Made by a program: the position numbers and the translations under genes. From Acidobacteriota bacterium (GTDB lineage Bacteria; Acidobacteriota; Blastocatellia; Pyrinomonadales; Pyrinomonadaceae), in assembly GCA_020199775.1 (NCBI GenBank), contig JAIVJZ010000002.1:186001-250000 (forward strand): DNA of 64,000 bases. The letters are read 5' to 3'. Below are positions 8,408-17,368 of this stretch, piece after piece (the stretch's first letter is position 1; each line of letters begins with the position of its first letter). The notes below the pieces were generated by a model. That model was not told the DNA's origin. It saw only the letters and a program-made list of their open reading frames with translations, and ran no database searches.

Positions 8408-10267
8408 ATGTCTGAAGAACGAGAACCGAAAGACGAGCGAAACGAGGGCGGCGGGCGCGTGGTGTATAGCCGTCTGCCTTCGGCGGAAGAGGCGGCGCGC
8501 GCGGAGGAAGAGCGTCCGGCGGCGGCGGCGGGCACGGTCAGTTTACCGTCGTTCGTGCGCGAGCCGCTCGCGCCGACGCTGCCGACGCTCGTCATCGCAT
8601 TCGTGTTGCTCGTCCTCTTGGTCTTCGGCCTCGGCTATTTGAGCGTGAAAGAGGTCGAATCGGTCAGCACGGAAGTGCAACGGCTCGACCATCAATCGGC
8701 GGATCGCACCGAGATGCTGCTCGATCTCCGCAGCGCGCTCACGCAACTGGATAACGAAGCGCGCGAACGCGGCACGAGGGAGGCGGGCGGCGGCATCGTC
8801 AACCCGTTCGACCTGAAATTGCGGCGCGCGCGCGGCGAGGTGGAGAAGAAACTTTATCTCTTCGACCACCTGCCCGTCGCCCAGACCCCGCCGGGGCAGG
8901 CGTTTCGCGCCGACGTGGCGAAGTACATCGAGAGCACGAAAGACGCGGAGCAGTATTCACTCGAAGGCTACAAAAGTTTCCGCCCGGTTGAGGAAGGGAT
9001 GCGCGCCCTGTTGACGCAGGTCAACCAGCAGCAGGGGCAGTTGGAGCGGGAGCGTCTGAGTCTGGCCGCACAGGCCGCGCGCCGCATCAGCCTGCTCAGG
9101 TGGATCGCGATGCTGTTCGGCGCGCTCATCGCGGCGGCGACGATCTGGGAAGTGCAGCGGCGTTTCCGGCAGATGCGCCGGGGCCTCGAAGAGTCGCGGC
9201 GCGAGCGTCTGTTCAGTTCGCAGATGCTCGAAGGCATGGTCAGCGCGGTGGCGGCGATTGACGGGCGCGGCGCGCTGCGCAGCGCGAACGCGGCCTTCTT
9301 CCGTCTCTTCCCCGCGGCTTCCGTCGGCGCGCTCGTGCAGGACGCCGCGCCCGCGCCCGACGCGTCGAAGTTGTTCGCGGCGGCGACGGGCGGGGGGCGC
9401 GTGGAGCACGTGACGTATCACGGCCGCTGGACTTTGAAAGACGCGGACGACGAAGAGGGCACTTTTGAAGTCTACTCGTCGCCGCTCGAAATTGACGGCG
9501 GGCACGGGCAGATCATGTCGCTCGTGGACGTGACGAAGACGGTCGCGACCGAGACCGAGCTGCGCCACAAGGCGTCGCTCGCGGCCGTGGGGCAGGCGGC
9601 GGCGCAGGTCGCGCACGAGATCAAAAATCCTCTAGGGAGTATCCGCCTCGGCGTGGCGATGCTGCGCGACATGACACAGCCGGGCGAGGCGCACGAGACC
9701 ATCGACCTCGTCGAGCGCGGCATTGATCATTTGAACAAGCTGACGGTTGACGTGACGAATTTTTCGCGCGGGAAAGAGTTGTCGCTCGAACAGGCGGACT
9801 TGCACGAACTGCTCGACACGAGCCTCGAACTCGTCGCCGAACGAATCCGAGCCAAGCACGCGCCCATCGAACGACATTACACGTCCGAGCCGCTCGCAGG
9901 CCACCTCGACGCCGATCAACTGCGGCAGGTCTTCGTCAACCTGCTCGCCAACGCGCTCGACGCCGGGGAAGAAAACTCGCCCGTCTCGATCACGACCGCG
10001 CTCGTCGCACACCGGCCGGGCGGCAACGGTTCGGGCGCGCACGCGCCGCACGCGCGCGTCACCATCGCGGATCGCGGGCGCGGCATGGACGCGAAAACCC
10101 GCGCCCGCATCTTCGAACCCTTCTACACCACCAAAAAACGCGGCACGGGTTTGGGACTCGCCATCGTCAAGAAGATCGTGGAACAACACGGCGGCACGAT
10201 TGCGGTCGAAAGCACGGCGGGCGAGGGCACGCGTTTCCACGTCGAACTGCCCCTCGCGCGAAAGTAA
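8408..10267 (+). CDS. Membrane-bound sensor histidine kinase
   Basis: The protein has 619 residues. TM1 (about 58-79) and TM2 (about 228-247) enclose a roughly 150-aa helical extracytoplasmic sensor. A PAS-like region follows (about 270-380), then HisKA with phospho-acceptor His403 (AAAQVAHEIKNPLGSIRLGV), and a HATPase_c domain with N box QVFVNLLANALDA, G1 DRGRGMD and G2 GTGLGLAIVKKI. It should autophosphorylate and pass phosphate to a response regulator. No regulator gene is adjacent, so it is an orphan kinase of NtrB/AtoS-like style. The ATG directly follows a palindrome, and I see no Shine-Dalgarno, which is odd. Confidence 0.93.
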   Translation: MSEEREPKDERNEGGGRVVYSRLPSAEEAARAEEERPAAAAGTVSLPSFVREPLAPTLPTLVIAFVLLVLLVFGLGYLSVKEVESVSTEVQRLDHQSADRTEMLLDLRSALTQLDNEARERGTREAGGGIVNPFDLKLRRARGEVEKKLYLFDHLPVAQTPPGQAFRADVAKYIESTKDAEQYSLEGYKSFRPVEEGMRALLTQVNQQQGQLERERLSLAAQAARRISLLRWIAMLFGALIAAATIWEVQRRFRQMRRGLEESRRERLFSSQMLEGMVSAVAAIDGRGALRSANAAFFRLFPAASVGALVQDAAPAPDASKLFAAATGGGRVEHVTYHGRWTLKDADDEEGTFEVYSSPLEIDGGHGQIMSLVDVTKTVATETELRHKASLAAVGQAAAQVAHEIKNPLGSIRLGVAMLRDMTQPGEAHETIDLVERGIDHLNKLTVDVTNFSRGKELSLEQADLHELLDTSLELVAERIRAKHAPIERHYTSEPLAGHLDADQLRQVFVNLLANALDAGEENSPVSITTALVAHRPGGNGSGAHAPHARVTIADRGRGMDAKTRARIFEPFYTTKKRGTGLGLAIVKKIVEQHGGTIAVESTAGEGTRFHVELPLARK

Positions 10268-10277
10268 ATCGAACCGT

Positions 10278-10369
10278 AGGGGAAACGATGAAGTAGGAAC
10301 GCTGAACGATGAAGTAAAAGCATTTGTCTTTCATTCATCGTTCATCGTTCCGCGTTCATCGTTTCCCCT
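10278..10369. repeat. Short-word palindrome, ACGATGAA family (copy 1)
   Basis: Ends are a perfect 15-bp inverted repeat, AGGGGAAACGATGAA (10278-10292) and its complement (10355-10369). Arms iterate ACGATGAA, and the loop contains AAAAGCATTTGTCTTTC, which is the reverse complement of the loop in the copy at 35376-35464. The right arm contains the stop codon of the minus-strand gene that follows. It separates convergent genes and may terminate both. Confidence 0.85.
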
Positions 10370-10583
10370 GCGTCTCCGCGTGAGCGGCCACCGCTTCGAT
10401 GGCTCCTTCGTGCATCCTCTCCGGGCGGACGTAACGCCAGTGTTTCTCAAACTCTTCATCCGTCAACGCGCGTTGAACTAAGCGTTCTTTGTCCTTCAAC
10501 CATTGCTCCGCCCACTGCCGGAGTTCCGGGTCGCGGTTGAGCGCGGTTCGCGCCGCGTGCATGTTAAGTGGTGGTGTGTCCAT
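10356..10583 (-). CDS. Small hypothetical protein (75 aa)
   Basis: This short, charged, probably cytosolic protein (ELRQWAEQWLKDKERLVQRA, EFEKHWRYVRPERMHEGAI) is rich in Trp, Arg and Glu, without membrane segments or known motif. AAGGAG lies 10 nt before the ATG at 10583; a TTG at 10586 would sit at 7 nt and is also possible. It lies about 18 nt behind the ZIP transporter gene, so the two are probably co-transcribed. The C-terminal QGKR and the TGA stop are encoded by the arm of the adjoining palindrome, so the original C-terminus may have been replaced. The function is unknown. Confidence 0.65.
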   Translation of the reverse strand: MDTPPLNMHAARTALNRDPELRQWAEQWLKDKERLVQRALTDEEFEKHWRYVRPERMHEGAIEAVAAHAETQGKR

Positions 10584-10601
10584 CAAAAAATATCTCCTTG
10601 C

Positions 10602-11402
10602 TCAACTCAGTGAAGTGTCCAGAAACATCATCAGGACGAACCCCACCATCAACCCCGCCGTCGCCTCTCCGGCAAACTCCTTCCGGTGGCTTTCCGGGAT
10701 CATCTCGTTGCTGATGACGTAGAGCATCGCCCCGCCGGAGAGCGCGAGCGTCCACGGCAGTACGCCCTGAGCCTGCGACGTGGCGGCGAAACCGAGGAGC
10801 GCGGCCACGGCCTCGACCACCCCCGTGATGAAGGCGACGAACAAGCCCTGCCGGCGCGTGTATTGCACGCCCGTCAAAGCCAGCGCGACCACGAAGCCTT
10901 CGGGGATGTCCTGCAACGCGATGCCGACGAGGATCGGCATCGCGACCGCCGGGTCGAGGCTGCCGATGCCGGAGCCGACCGCCAGCCCTTCGGGAAAGTT
11001 GTGCAGCGTGATGGCGAGGACGAAAAGCCAGATGCGTTTGAGTCGGACGCTCGGCGGGCCGCCCTCGCGCCCCTTGATGAAATGCTCGTGCGGGATGTAC
11101 CTGTCGCAGGCATGCAGGAAGGCCGCGCCGAGCAGCACGGAGCAGGCCACCGCCGCGCCGGCAAACATTTTATCGCCGTTACTGCGCTCCACGGCGAGGC
11201 GGAGCGCGGGATTGAGCAGAGAGAAACAGGTGGCCGCGAGCATCACGCCCGCGCTGAAACCCATCAACACATCCTGCGTGCGCTCGGAGATGCGCTTGGC
11301 GAACAGCGTGGGCAACGCCCCGAGGCTCGTCGAGAACAGCGTGACCGCGCTGCCGAGCAACGCCATTTCGACGGGGGAGAGACGGCCGAATTCAAGGGAC
11401 AT
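10602..11402 (-). CDS. ZIP-family divalent metal transporter
   Basis: A 266-residue inner-membrane protein with about eight hydrophobic segments. Transmembrane helix 4 carries HNFPEGLAVG and helix 5 carries QDIPEGFVVA, the paired metal-site motifs of ZIP carriers; the second usually begins with His, here Gln. ZIP proteins move Zn, Fe or Mn into the cytosol. Family members with this two-helix motif pattern include the ZupT/GufA type. The gene follows hemL and the TPR lipoprotein gene on the same strand with a 43-nt gap, so it may be expressed with a haem-biosynthesis gene. Iron supply is one speculation. The start ATG has only a weak Shine-Dalgarno. Confidence 0.9.
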   Translation of the reverse strand: MSLEFGRLSPVEMALLGSAVTLFSTSLGALPTLFAKRISERTQDVLMGFSAGVMLAATCFSLLNPALRLAVERSNGDKMFAGAAVACSVLLGAAFLHACDRYIPHEHFIKGREGGPPSVRLKRIWLFVLAITLHNFPEGLAVGSGIGSLDPAVAMPILVGIALQDIPEGFVVALALTGVQYTRRQGLFVAFITGVVEAVAALLGFAATSQAQGVLPWTLALSGGAMLYVISNEMIPESHRKEFAGEATAGLMVGFVLMMFLDTSLS

Positions 11403-11445
11403 TAAGTTATCTTAATCGTCGCCGCTTGAAAGTAGATGAGGTGAC

Positions 11446-12144
11446 TCATTTCGGGAGAGCGGCTAACTGCTGTTTAATTTCCTCAACCTCGGCCGCCGCG
11501 CCTGCTTGTTCCGCGGCGATCAGGTGAAACTCAAGAATAGATTTTAAGATTTTCAGGTATCCACGCTTGATCTTAAGTCCTTCTTCGACCACTTCCTCTT
11601 CATTAATACCGGCATAGGCGATTTGATAAGTTTGCGCAGCTTTCCGGTAGAATTCCCGCGCCTTGTCGAGATCGCGCATGGCGTGATAGCTAAGCGCGAT
11701 GCGTCCGTATAATTGACCGACTTCGGCGTTAGCGTCGGTTAAGCGCGGGCGGCTAATTTCGAGCGCGCGCGTGTAATAGGTGATCGCCTCCGCATAGCGT
11801 TTCTGCCCCGCCAGAGATACGCCGACGTTCTCATACGCGCCCATCTTCTCCAGCTCTCTCTGATCGGCAAAACGTTCGGCCAGCCGCGTTTCAGCCAGAC
11901 AGGCGGCTTCGGCCTCTTTCCACTTTTCCTGCTTGAGCAATCCGCGACATTTTGTATCGGCTTCAAAATACTGTCGGGCGAGTTTTATCTGGTCTTCGGG
12001 CTCTCTGCTTTGCCCTTCGGATACTATCCCGGTCTGGGGCGTTATTTGTGCCTCGGCCAACGGGCGCTGCCGGTCGCACGCCGCTCCGACGGGAGAGAGC
12101 AAAAAGAGCATGGGAACGACTCTCAACACTTGTTTGCGAGACAT
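11446..12144 (-). CDS. Exported TPR protein, probable lipoprotein
   Basis: This 232-residue protein starts with a signal peptide ending in LLSPVGAAC; the Cys at about residue 23 could be lipidated, although the lipobox is imperfect (GAAC). The mature part is helical with at least two TPR-like units, such as YENVGVSLAGQKRYAEAITY and LYGRIALSYHAMRDLDKARE, followed by a charged helical tail. It should act as a periplasmic scaffold; the partner is unknown. It starts 9 nt after the hemL stop, which indicates one transcript. Confidence 0.8.
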   Translation of the reverse strand: MSRKQVLRVVPMLFLLSPVGAACDRQRPLAEAQITPQTGIVSEGQSREPEDQIKLARQYFEADTKCRGLLKQEKWKEAEAACLAETRLAERFADQRELEKMGAYENVGVSLAGQKRYAEAITYYTRALEISRPRLTDANAEVGQLYGRIALSYHAMRDLDKAREFYRKAAQTYQIAYAGINEEEVVEEGLKIKRGYLKILKSILEFHLIAAEQAGAAAEVEEIKQQLAALPK

Positions 12145-12153
12145 ATAAATTTC

Positions 12154-13461
12154 TCACCTCGCCATCCGCGCGAAGGCGACGCGGGCAGCCTCGACCGTTC
12201 GGTCGAGCAGTTCGTCCGTGTGCGCGAGGCCGATGAAGCCCGCCTCGAATTGCGAGGGGGCGAGATAGACGCCCTCGCCGAGCATCGCGTGAAAGAACTT
12301 GCCGTACAGGTCGCGGTCGCTTTTGCCCGCGCTCGTCCAATCGTTGACAGGCTCGCTCGTGAAGAAGGTCGTCCACATCGAGCCGACGCGGTTCGTGACG
12401 GTCGAGATTCCGGCGGCGCGTGCGGCCTCCGAAAGTCCGGCGCAGAGCCGCGCGCCCGCGCGTTCCAGTTGCGCGTAGACGGATTTGTCGCGCAGACGGC
12501 GGAGCGTGGCGAGCCCGGCCGTCATGGCGAGCGGGTTGCCGGAGAGCGTGCCCGCCTGATAGACGGGGCCTGCGGGCGCGACGTGGCGCATGATGTCGCG
12601 GCTTGCGCCGTATGCGCCGACGGGGAGACCGCCGCCGATGATCTTGCCGAGCGTCGTAATGTCGGGCGCGACGCTGTACAACTCCTGCGCGCCGCCGCGC
12701 GCGAGGCGAAAGCCGGTCATCACCTCGTCGAAGATGAGCAGCGCGTGGTGCCGGCTCGTGATGTCGCGCACCGCTTGCAGGTAGCCCGCGCGCGGCGCGA
12801 CGCAGCCCATGTTGCCGACGACGGGTTCGATGATCACGGCGGCGATCTGCTGCGCGCCGTGTTCGTCGAAGACCCGCGCGAGGGCGTCTGCGTCGTTGAA
12901 GGGGACGGTTAAGGTCTCGGCCGCGAGCGTGGGTGGGACGCCGGGGCTGTCGGGCAGTCCGAGCGTGGCGACGCCCGAACCGGCGCGCACGAGCATCGAA
13001 TCCCCGTGACCGTGATAGCAGCCTTCAAACTTGACGAGCTTCGTCCGACCCGTGACGCCGCGCGCGAGGCGGACGGCGGACATGGTGGCCTCCGTGCCGC
13101 TGTTGACCATGCGCACCATCTCGATTGACGGCACGGCGTCCGCGATCTCTTCCGCCATCTCGATCTCAAGTTCGGTGGGCGCGCCGTAGCTCGTGCCGCG
13201 CGCGAGCGCGTCATGCAGGGCGGCGACGACTTCTGCGTCGGCGTGGCCGAGAATCATCGGCCCCCAGGAGCCGACGTAATCGATGTAGGTGCGCCCGTCA
13301 ACGTCGGTCATGGTCGCGCCGCGCGCTTCGCTGATGAAGCGGGGCGTGCCGCCGACGCCGCGAAAGGCGCGCACGGGCGAGTTGACGCCGCCGGGGATCA
13401 GTTCGACGGCGCGGCGGAAGAGTTCCGCCGACGTGTCCTTTTGTTCGGTGCTGGCTGTCAT
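12154..13461 (-). CDS. hemL: Glutamate-1-semialdehyde 2,1-aminomutase
   Basis: HemL (435 aa) is a PLP enzyme that converts glutamate-1-semialdehyde to 5-aminolevulinate in the C5 route to haem. Family blocks are clear: [13 protein letters not shown] at the N-terminus, [17 protein letters not shown], the substrate region [21 protein letters not shown], and the PLP lysine in [12 protein letters not shown] (Lys273, the same number as in the Synechococcus enzyme). The length is typical. It is the first gene of a probable hemL-TPR-ZIP-small protein operon. No other hem gene is in the window. Confidence 0.97.
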   Translation of the reverse strand: MTASTEQKDTSAELFRRAVELIPGGVNSPVRAFRGVGGTPRFISEARGATMTDVDGRTYIDYVGSWGPMILGHADAEVVAALHDALARGTSYGAPTELEIEMAEEIADAVPSIEMVRMVNSGTEATMSAVRLARGVTGRTKLVKFEGCYHGHGDSMLVRAGSGVATLGLPDSPGVPPTLAAETLTVPFNDADALARVFDEHGAQQIAAVIIEPVVGNMGCVAPRAGYLQAVRDITSRHHALLIFDEVMTGFRLARGGAQELYSVAPDITTLGKIIGGGLPVGAYGASRDIMRHVAPAGPVYQAGTLSGNPLAMTAGLATLRRLRDKSVYAQLERAGARLCAGLSEAARAAGISTVTNRVGSMWTTFFTSEPVNDWTSAGKSDRDLYGKFFHAMLGEGVYLAPSQFEAGFIGLAHTDELLDRTVEAARVAFARMAR

Positions 13462-13560
13462 CTATGAAATATCCTGTGTGCGAATCGTTTGAGCTTAAAG
13501 GGGACAATTCGATAATAGCCGATTCGTGAGGAGCGGCGCACGCGAGGGCGATAAATAAAC

Positions 13561-13593
13561 GAAGCCCGCGCCGTGTGTACGGGCGCGGGCTTC
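13561..13593 (-). terminator. Rho-independent terminator of the Arg-rich protein gene
   Basis: A 12-bp GC-rich stem, GAAGCCCGCGCC/GGCGCGGGCTTC, with a 9-nt loop, lies about 45 nt after the minus-strand gene. On the minus strand it is followed by a T-rich run (GTTTATTTAT). Confidence 0.75.
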
Positions 13594-13636
13594 GCGTCGG
13601 GAATTTTAGTTGTCGCTTTACAAGCTTGCGGACAAG

Positions 13637-14083
13637 TTAGTTATTACGGCCGCGTCCGCGACCACGGTTGCCGCCGGTGCCGAAAACGGGATGCGAACGC
13701 GAACCCGCGCCGCGTCGATAGTAGCCGTTGCCGCGCCTGCGGTCGTCGTCGTCATCGTTGCGGTTGCGCCAGCGTCGATTGTTACGGTCGTCGTCGCGGC
13801 GTTGGCTGCGGATGTAGCGATCCTGCTCGCGCTCGTCGCGGCGAATCTCACGACGCTCTTCGCGCGTCAGTGTGCCGTCGGCACGGTAGGCGCGTCGCTC
13901 GGCGCGAAGTTGCCGCTCGCGTTCGCGAATCTGGCGCGCTTCATCGCGCGTGATCTGGCCGGAGCGGATGCCGCGGCGGATGCGTTGACGGTCGGAGCGG
14001 TTATCGCCGCGCCGCTGCGCCAACGCCTCGGTCGCGCCGCCCAGAAGCAAGGCCATGACGCTCAGAAGTAGAATCCTTTTCAT
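13637..14083 (-). CDS. Exported Arg/Asp-rich protein
   Basis: A 148-residue protein with a clear signal peptide (MKRILLLSVMALLLGGATEALA). The mature part is extremely charged: repeats of the type RIRRGIRSGQITRDEARQIR and ADGTLTREERREIRRD, then an Arg/Asn/Asp-rich tail ending in Gly-Arg repeats. The SGxITRDEAR / DGxLTREERR pattern recalls a widespread group of short exported basic proteins of unknown function whose two helices are spaced like degenerate EF-hands. It probably binds polyanions or the envelope; that is inference. It stands alone between the hemL group and the CrtC-like gene. Confidence 0.75.
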   Translation of the reverse strand: MKRILLLSVMALLLGGATEALAQRRGDNRSDRQRIRRGIRSGQITRDEARQIRERERQLRAERRAYRADGTLTREERREIRRDEREQDRYIRSQRRDDDRNNRRWRNRNDDDDDRRRGNGYYRRGAGSRSHPVFGTGGNRGRGRGRNN

Positions 14084-14352
14084 CGTTCAACCCTTTCCTT
14101 TAAATTCGATATGGTGAAATACGACATTTATGTTCAACGGCTGTCGCCGCACCGCTTCGGAGAGAGTTTGAATAAAACTACACAGCAAAGGACGGCAACC
14201 GCTATGCCGCGCACGGACGCCCCGTCGATTCCGGCCGCGCCACCCTTAAAGTGTTGAAGGCGCAAGCGGGAGGAGTTAACTCCGTAGTGGGCGCGCCCCG
14301 CGTGCGCGTTGCCAAATAGAACACAGACTGCACGATTTCCGGCACTCCGTGT

Positions 14353-15540
14353 TTAGCCGAAGATGCTGCGCCAGCGGCGGTCGAGCGCGCCGCCGAAGAG
14401 AAAAGTGGTGATGGACGGCTGCTCGTGCGAGCGGTCGTAGCCGACGAGTTCGACGTAAGCGCGCCCCTCCACCTCAGCCTCGTTGTGTCGCCCGCGCACT
14501 GTGCACGCGCCTTCCCAGTAGACGATCATCGTCGTGCCGCGCGTGTCGAGTTCCTGATCCTGCATGACCGGAGTCACCTCCACGTCGATGCCGAATCGCG
14601 GGACTCTGAGACGCCACCCGCTCGGATAAGTCGCGCCCGTGTGCGGACTCTTCCAGCGCGCCGTCGGCACGAGCACGAAGTCGGCGCGCGTCAGGTGCGT
14701 CGCGCGCCCTGCGGCATCGACGAACGTCCCGCTCGAAAACTCCGAGGGGCGATCCCGCGCGTCACGGATGTGATAAACCATCAACTCCGCGCCGGTCGAG
14801 AGTTGCAGGCTGAACCAATCCCATCCCTTCTGCTTCTCCGTCGTGCGCCACGTGCCGAACTCCCTGTCCATCCACGCCGCGCCCGTCGAACGCTCCGTCT
14901 CGCCGTGCCAGGTGATGTCGCCCTCGGCCTCCATCCGCGTGAAGGAAAAATAACGCGACGCCTCGCCCTCGTCTTTAAAGCTGACGCCCACGCCTTCGTG
15001 CCCGTTGAGCGCGGCGGGCTTCGAGGGGCGCAGGGCGACCTCGAAGATGAGATCGTCGCCGAGCGTCGCGCGCAGGAGGTGTCGGCCGTCGGTCGCCTCA
15101 CGAATCGTCCAGTCGCCGAGTTTCAAATAATAACGGCTCGCGCTCATCTCCGCCGGAAGGTCGAAGGGGCTGTTCGCGCTCTTGCGATGATCGTAGCGGA
15201 AGAGCGCGCGCGACTCGTCGGTGACGGCGAAGTGTGCGAGGTAGAGCGGGTTCGCGATGAGACGCAAGGGGACGACGCCGAAGCGGTCGAGGTCTGTGCG
15301 GCGTTTGAAGAAGACGAACTCGAAACCGAAGCGACGCCCCGACGCCGTTCGCATGTGCCCGGTGTAATACCACCATTCGGTCTGCGCGTCGCGGTGCGCG
15401 TAGAGGTCGCGCGGCAGTTCGACGCCCGCGTGCTCCGTGCCGTCGCGCAAAGTTGAAGCCTTGCCGACGAGCGCGTCCGCGAGATTGTCGAGCAAGCCGG
15501 TTGCGATCTGTTCCAAAGGTTCGACGAAGTTTGCGCCCAT
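14353..15540 (-). CDS. CrtC/AttH lipocalin-like domain protein
   Basis: A 395-residue protein of the lipocalin-like hydrolase group that includes hydroxyneurosporene synthase CrtC (carotenoid 1,2-hydratase) and AttH. Recognisable pieces are TEWWYYTGHM, FGFEFVFFKR, the middle motif AAWMDREFGTWRTTEKQKGW and WDWFSLQLSTGAELMVYHIR. The fold is a double lipocalin barrel. No carotenoid genes are near, so a hydratase role is unproven; a hydrophobic-ligand enzyme or lipid-stress protein is equally possible. I chose ATG 15540; GTG 15558 is in frame. No convincing signal peptide or Shine-Dalgarno is visible. Confidence 0.85.
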   Translation of the reverse strand: MGANFVEPLEQIATGLLDNLADALVGKASTLRDGTEHAGVELPRDLYAHRDAQTEWWYYTGHMRTASGRRFGFEFVFFKRRTDLDRFGVVPLRLIANPLYLAHFAVTDESRALFRYDHRKSANSPFDLPAEMSASRYYLKLGDWTIREATDGRHLLRATLGDDLIFEVALRPSKPAALNGHEGVGVSFKDEGEASRYFSFTRMEAEGDITWHGETERSTGAAWMDREFGTWRTTEKQKGWDWFSLQLSTGAELMVYHIRDARDRPSEFSSGTFVDAAGRATHLTRADFVLVPTARWKSPHTGATYPSGWRLRVPRFGIDVEVTPVMQDQELDTRGTTMIVYWEGACTVRGRHNEAEVEGRAYVELVGYDRSHEQPSITTFLFGGALDRRWRSIFG

Positions 15541-15650
15541 GAAATTTGATTGACCCACCAGTGTCTTGAAATTCTAAAACACGATAGCCGATGCTCGTGA
15601 CGAAACTGTGCGCCTGTGCTTACAAAAGAAAGGAGGCGCGTGAGCGGTCG

Positions 15651-17162
15651 TCAAATGCGTTCGACGCCCTCGCGCGGCTCGACCAACAGGGTGCGGAAAC
15701 TCGACATGCGGACGAGTCCCGGAGCCGCGCCCTTCGGCTTGGAGAGGAACTTGCGCGGCGTGTAATGGACGGAGACTTTGGCGTCGCGCTTGGCCTGACT
15801 GAAATGCGCGGCGAGTTGCGCGGCCTCGATGATGGTGCGATGCGGCACGTCTGCGCCGCGCGCGGGGTTGCGCACGATGACGTGCGAGCCGGGATAGTCG
15901 GCGGCGTGCAGCCAGAGGTCGTGCGCGCGCCCGACTTTGAACGTCAGTTGATCGTTATCCTTCGCCGCGCGCCCGACGAGGATTTCGTAGCCGTCCGACG
16001 AGCGATAGCGACGCGCGCCCGCCACCTGTTCCGCCGCCTTGATCTGGGCCTTCGTGCGGTGTGCGTCCTGAGCGGCGACCCCGCCGCGCCCGCCCGCCGC
16101 CCGCGTCGCGGCCGCGCCGCGCGCCTTCCCGTCGAAGGCTTCGAGCGCGGCCGGGTCGCGCGCGGCGATGATGCCTTCGAGTTCCTGCTGTCTGCGTTCG
16201 AGCGCGGCGAGTTCGGCGTCCAACTCTTCGAGGCGCGCGGTCGTCTCCTCGGCGGCGCGTTTGGCTTTCGTGTAGCGCGCGAAGCGGCGCGCGGCCTCTT
16301 CCTGCAAACTGGCGTGCTCGTCGATTTCGAGTTCGACCGTGGGGGCGTCCTCCGCGAAGTAATCGGTCACGCGGACGCGCGAGCCGCTCCGCTCCGCGTT
16401 GGCGATGTTGGCGAGCAGGAGATCGCCGACGCGCTTGTGCTCGCCCGCGTCGCCGTGCGCGGCCAAATCTTTTTCCAGATTGCGCCGGAGCTTCTTTTGC
16501 TTCTCGACGAGCGAGCGCAGGCGCGTGCGGTGCGCGGCGGCGCGGGCGTCGAAAGCGCGCGTTTGTTCGAGCGCGCGATAGTAGGCGTCGGCGGCGTCGG
16601 AGAGTGAGTCGTGCGCGCCCCGCGTGAAGGCCGGAGGCCGCGCCGGAGTTTGCCTGCCTTCGTTAATGTTGACGGGCGGGGGCGGCGGTTGGTAGAGGTC
16701 TGCGATCTCCTGACCCTCGCCGCGCGGCGTGCGCAGGGCGTCAACGACGCGCCCCGCCGCGTCGAGCAGGAGCAGGTTGGCGGCGCGTCCCGTGAGTTGC
16801 GCGATGAGCGTCCAATCGTGCGTGTCGCCGACGGCGTCGTAGGAGGCGAAAGAGAAACGCACGACGCGCTCGCCCTCATCCTTTTTCACGCCGAGCAGCC
16901 GCGCCCCGCCGAGTTGCTTGCGCATGGTCAAGACGAAACTCGACGGCGCGAGCGACAGCTTTTCGAATTCGCGCACCGTGCGCGCGATGAGGTAGAGGCG
17001 CGGCGCGGCCGGGTCGGCCGAGATGAACAGGTAGCGGCCGTCGCTCAAACGGAGATCGAACGCGAGCGCGACGCGCGACAGTTGCCACACCTTGCCCATC
17101 ATGCGCCCTTCGAGCGCGGGCGCGAGTTCGGCGACGATGGCGTCGATCAGTTGGTCGTTCAT
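15651..17162 (-). CDS. rqcH: NFACT-family ribosome quality-control protein (RqcH/Rqc2-like)
   Basis: The 503 residues comprise NFACT-N (about 1-210; LSLAPSSFVLTMRKQLGGAR, LTGRAANLLLLDAAGRV), a central coiled coil (about 225-345, rich in Arg/Glu/Ala) and NFACT-R (about 375-480; VGRAAKDNDQLTFKV, DLWLHAADYPGSHVIVRN). RqcH binds stalled 50S-peptidyl-tRNA complexes and directs addition of alanine tails. The Asp-Arg pair needed for this in Bacillus RqcH appears here as Glu98-Arg99 (GERVVRF), a conservative change. At 503 residues it is shorter than the roughly 570 of firmicute homologues. Older annotations call this family fibronectin-binding protein. The direct upstream space holds a palindrome of the GTCCGTGGTC type. 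Confidence 0.93.
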   Translation of the reverse strand: MNDQLIDAIVAELAPALEGRMMGKVWQLSRVALAFDLRLSDGRYLFISADPAAPRLYLIARTVREFEKLSLAPSSFVLTMRKQLGGARLLGVKKDEGERVVRFSFASYDAVGDTHDWTLIAQLTGRAANLLLLDAAGRVVDALRTPRGEGQEIADLYQPPPPPVNINEGRQTPARPPAFTRGAHDSLSDAADAYYRALEQTRAFDARAAAHRTRLRSLVEKQKKLRRNLEKDLAAHGDAGEHKRVGDLLLANIANAERSGSRVRVTDYFAEDAPTVELEIDEHASLQEEAARRFARYTKAKRAAEETTARLEELDAELAALERRQQELEGIIAARDPAALEAFDGKARGAAATRAAGGRGGVAAQDAHRTKAQIKAAEQVAGARRYRSSDGYEILVGRAAKDNDQLTFKVGRAHDLWLHAADYPGSHVIVRNPARGADVPHRTIIEAAQLAAHFSQAKRDAKVSVHYTPRKFLSKPKGAAPGLVRMSSFRTLLVEPREGVERI

Positions 17163-17171
17163 CGTGAAGCT

Positions 17172-17299
17172 GTCCGTCGTCGGTCGTCCGTGGTCAGTTG
17201 TTCGCGGCCGGTTGTGCGCGGTTCATGTCGGGACTGTTGAAGTGCGCGCAAGGGAAGTTAAGCACAGGCGACGGACAACTGACCACCGACTACGGACGG
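17172..17299. repeat. Short-word palindrome, GTCCGTGGTCAGT family
   Basis: The left arm (17172-17204) iterates GTCCGT/CGGTCGTCC/GTGGTCAGTTG; the right arm (17270-17299) carries its complement, ACAACTGACCACCGACTACGG. The arms enclose a 65-nt loop. The element sits upstream of rqcH and downstream of the RDD gene on the same strand. Confidence 0.75.
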
Positions 17300-17308
17300 A
17301 TGGGCTAG

Positions 17309-17357
17309 AGACAACGGAGCCCTGCGTTCAGGCGAACAACGCAGGGCTCTGTTGTCT
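17309..17357 (-). terminator. Terminator-like 20-bp hairpin after the RDD gene
   Basis: AGACAACGGAGCCCTGCGTT (17309-17328) pairs with 17338-17357 with one G-U-type mismatch and a 9-nt loop. It begins 12 nt after the stop of the minus-strand RDD gene. No T-tract follows. Confidence 0.65.
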
Positions 17358-17368
17358 TGGTGCGAGGG

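Noticed and set aside
14084..14352. A riboswitch or small RNA in the 270-nt gap before the CrtC-like gene
   Set aside because: I saw no conserved riboswitch core, no strong stem series and no promoter-terminator pair.
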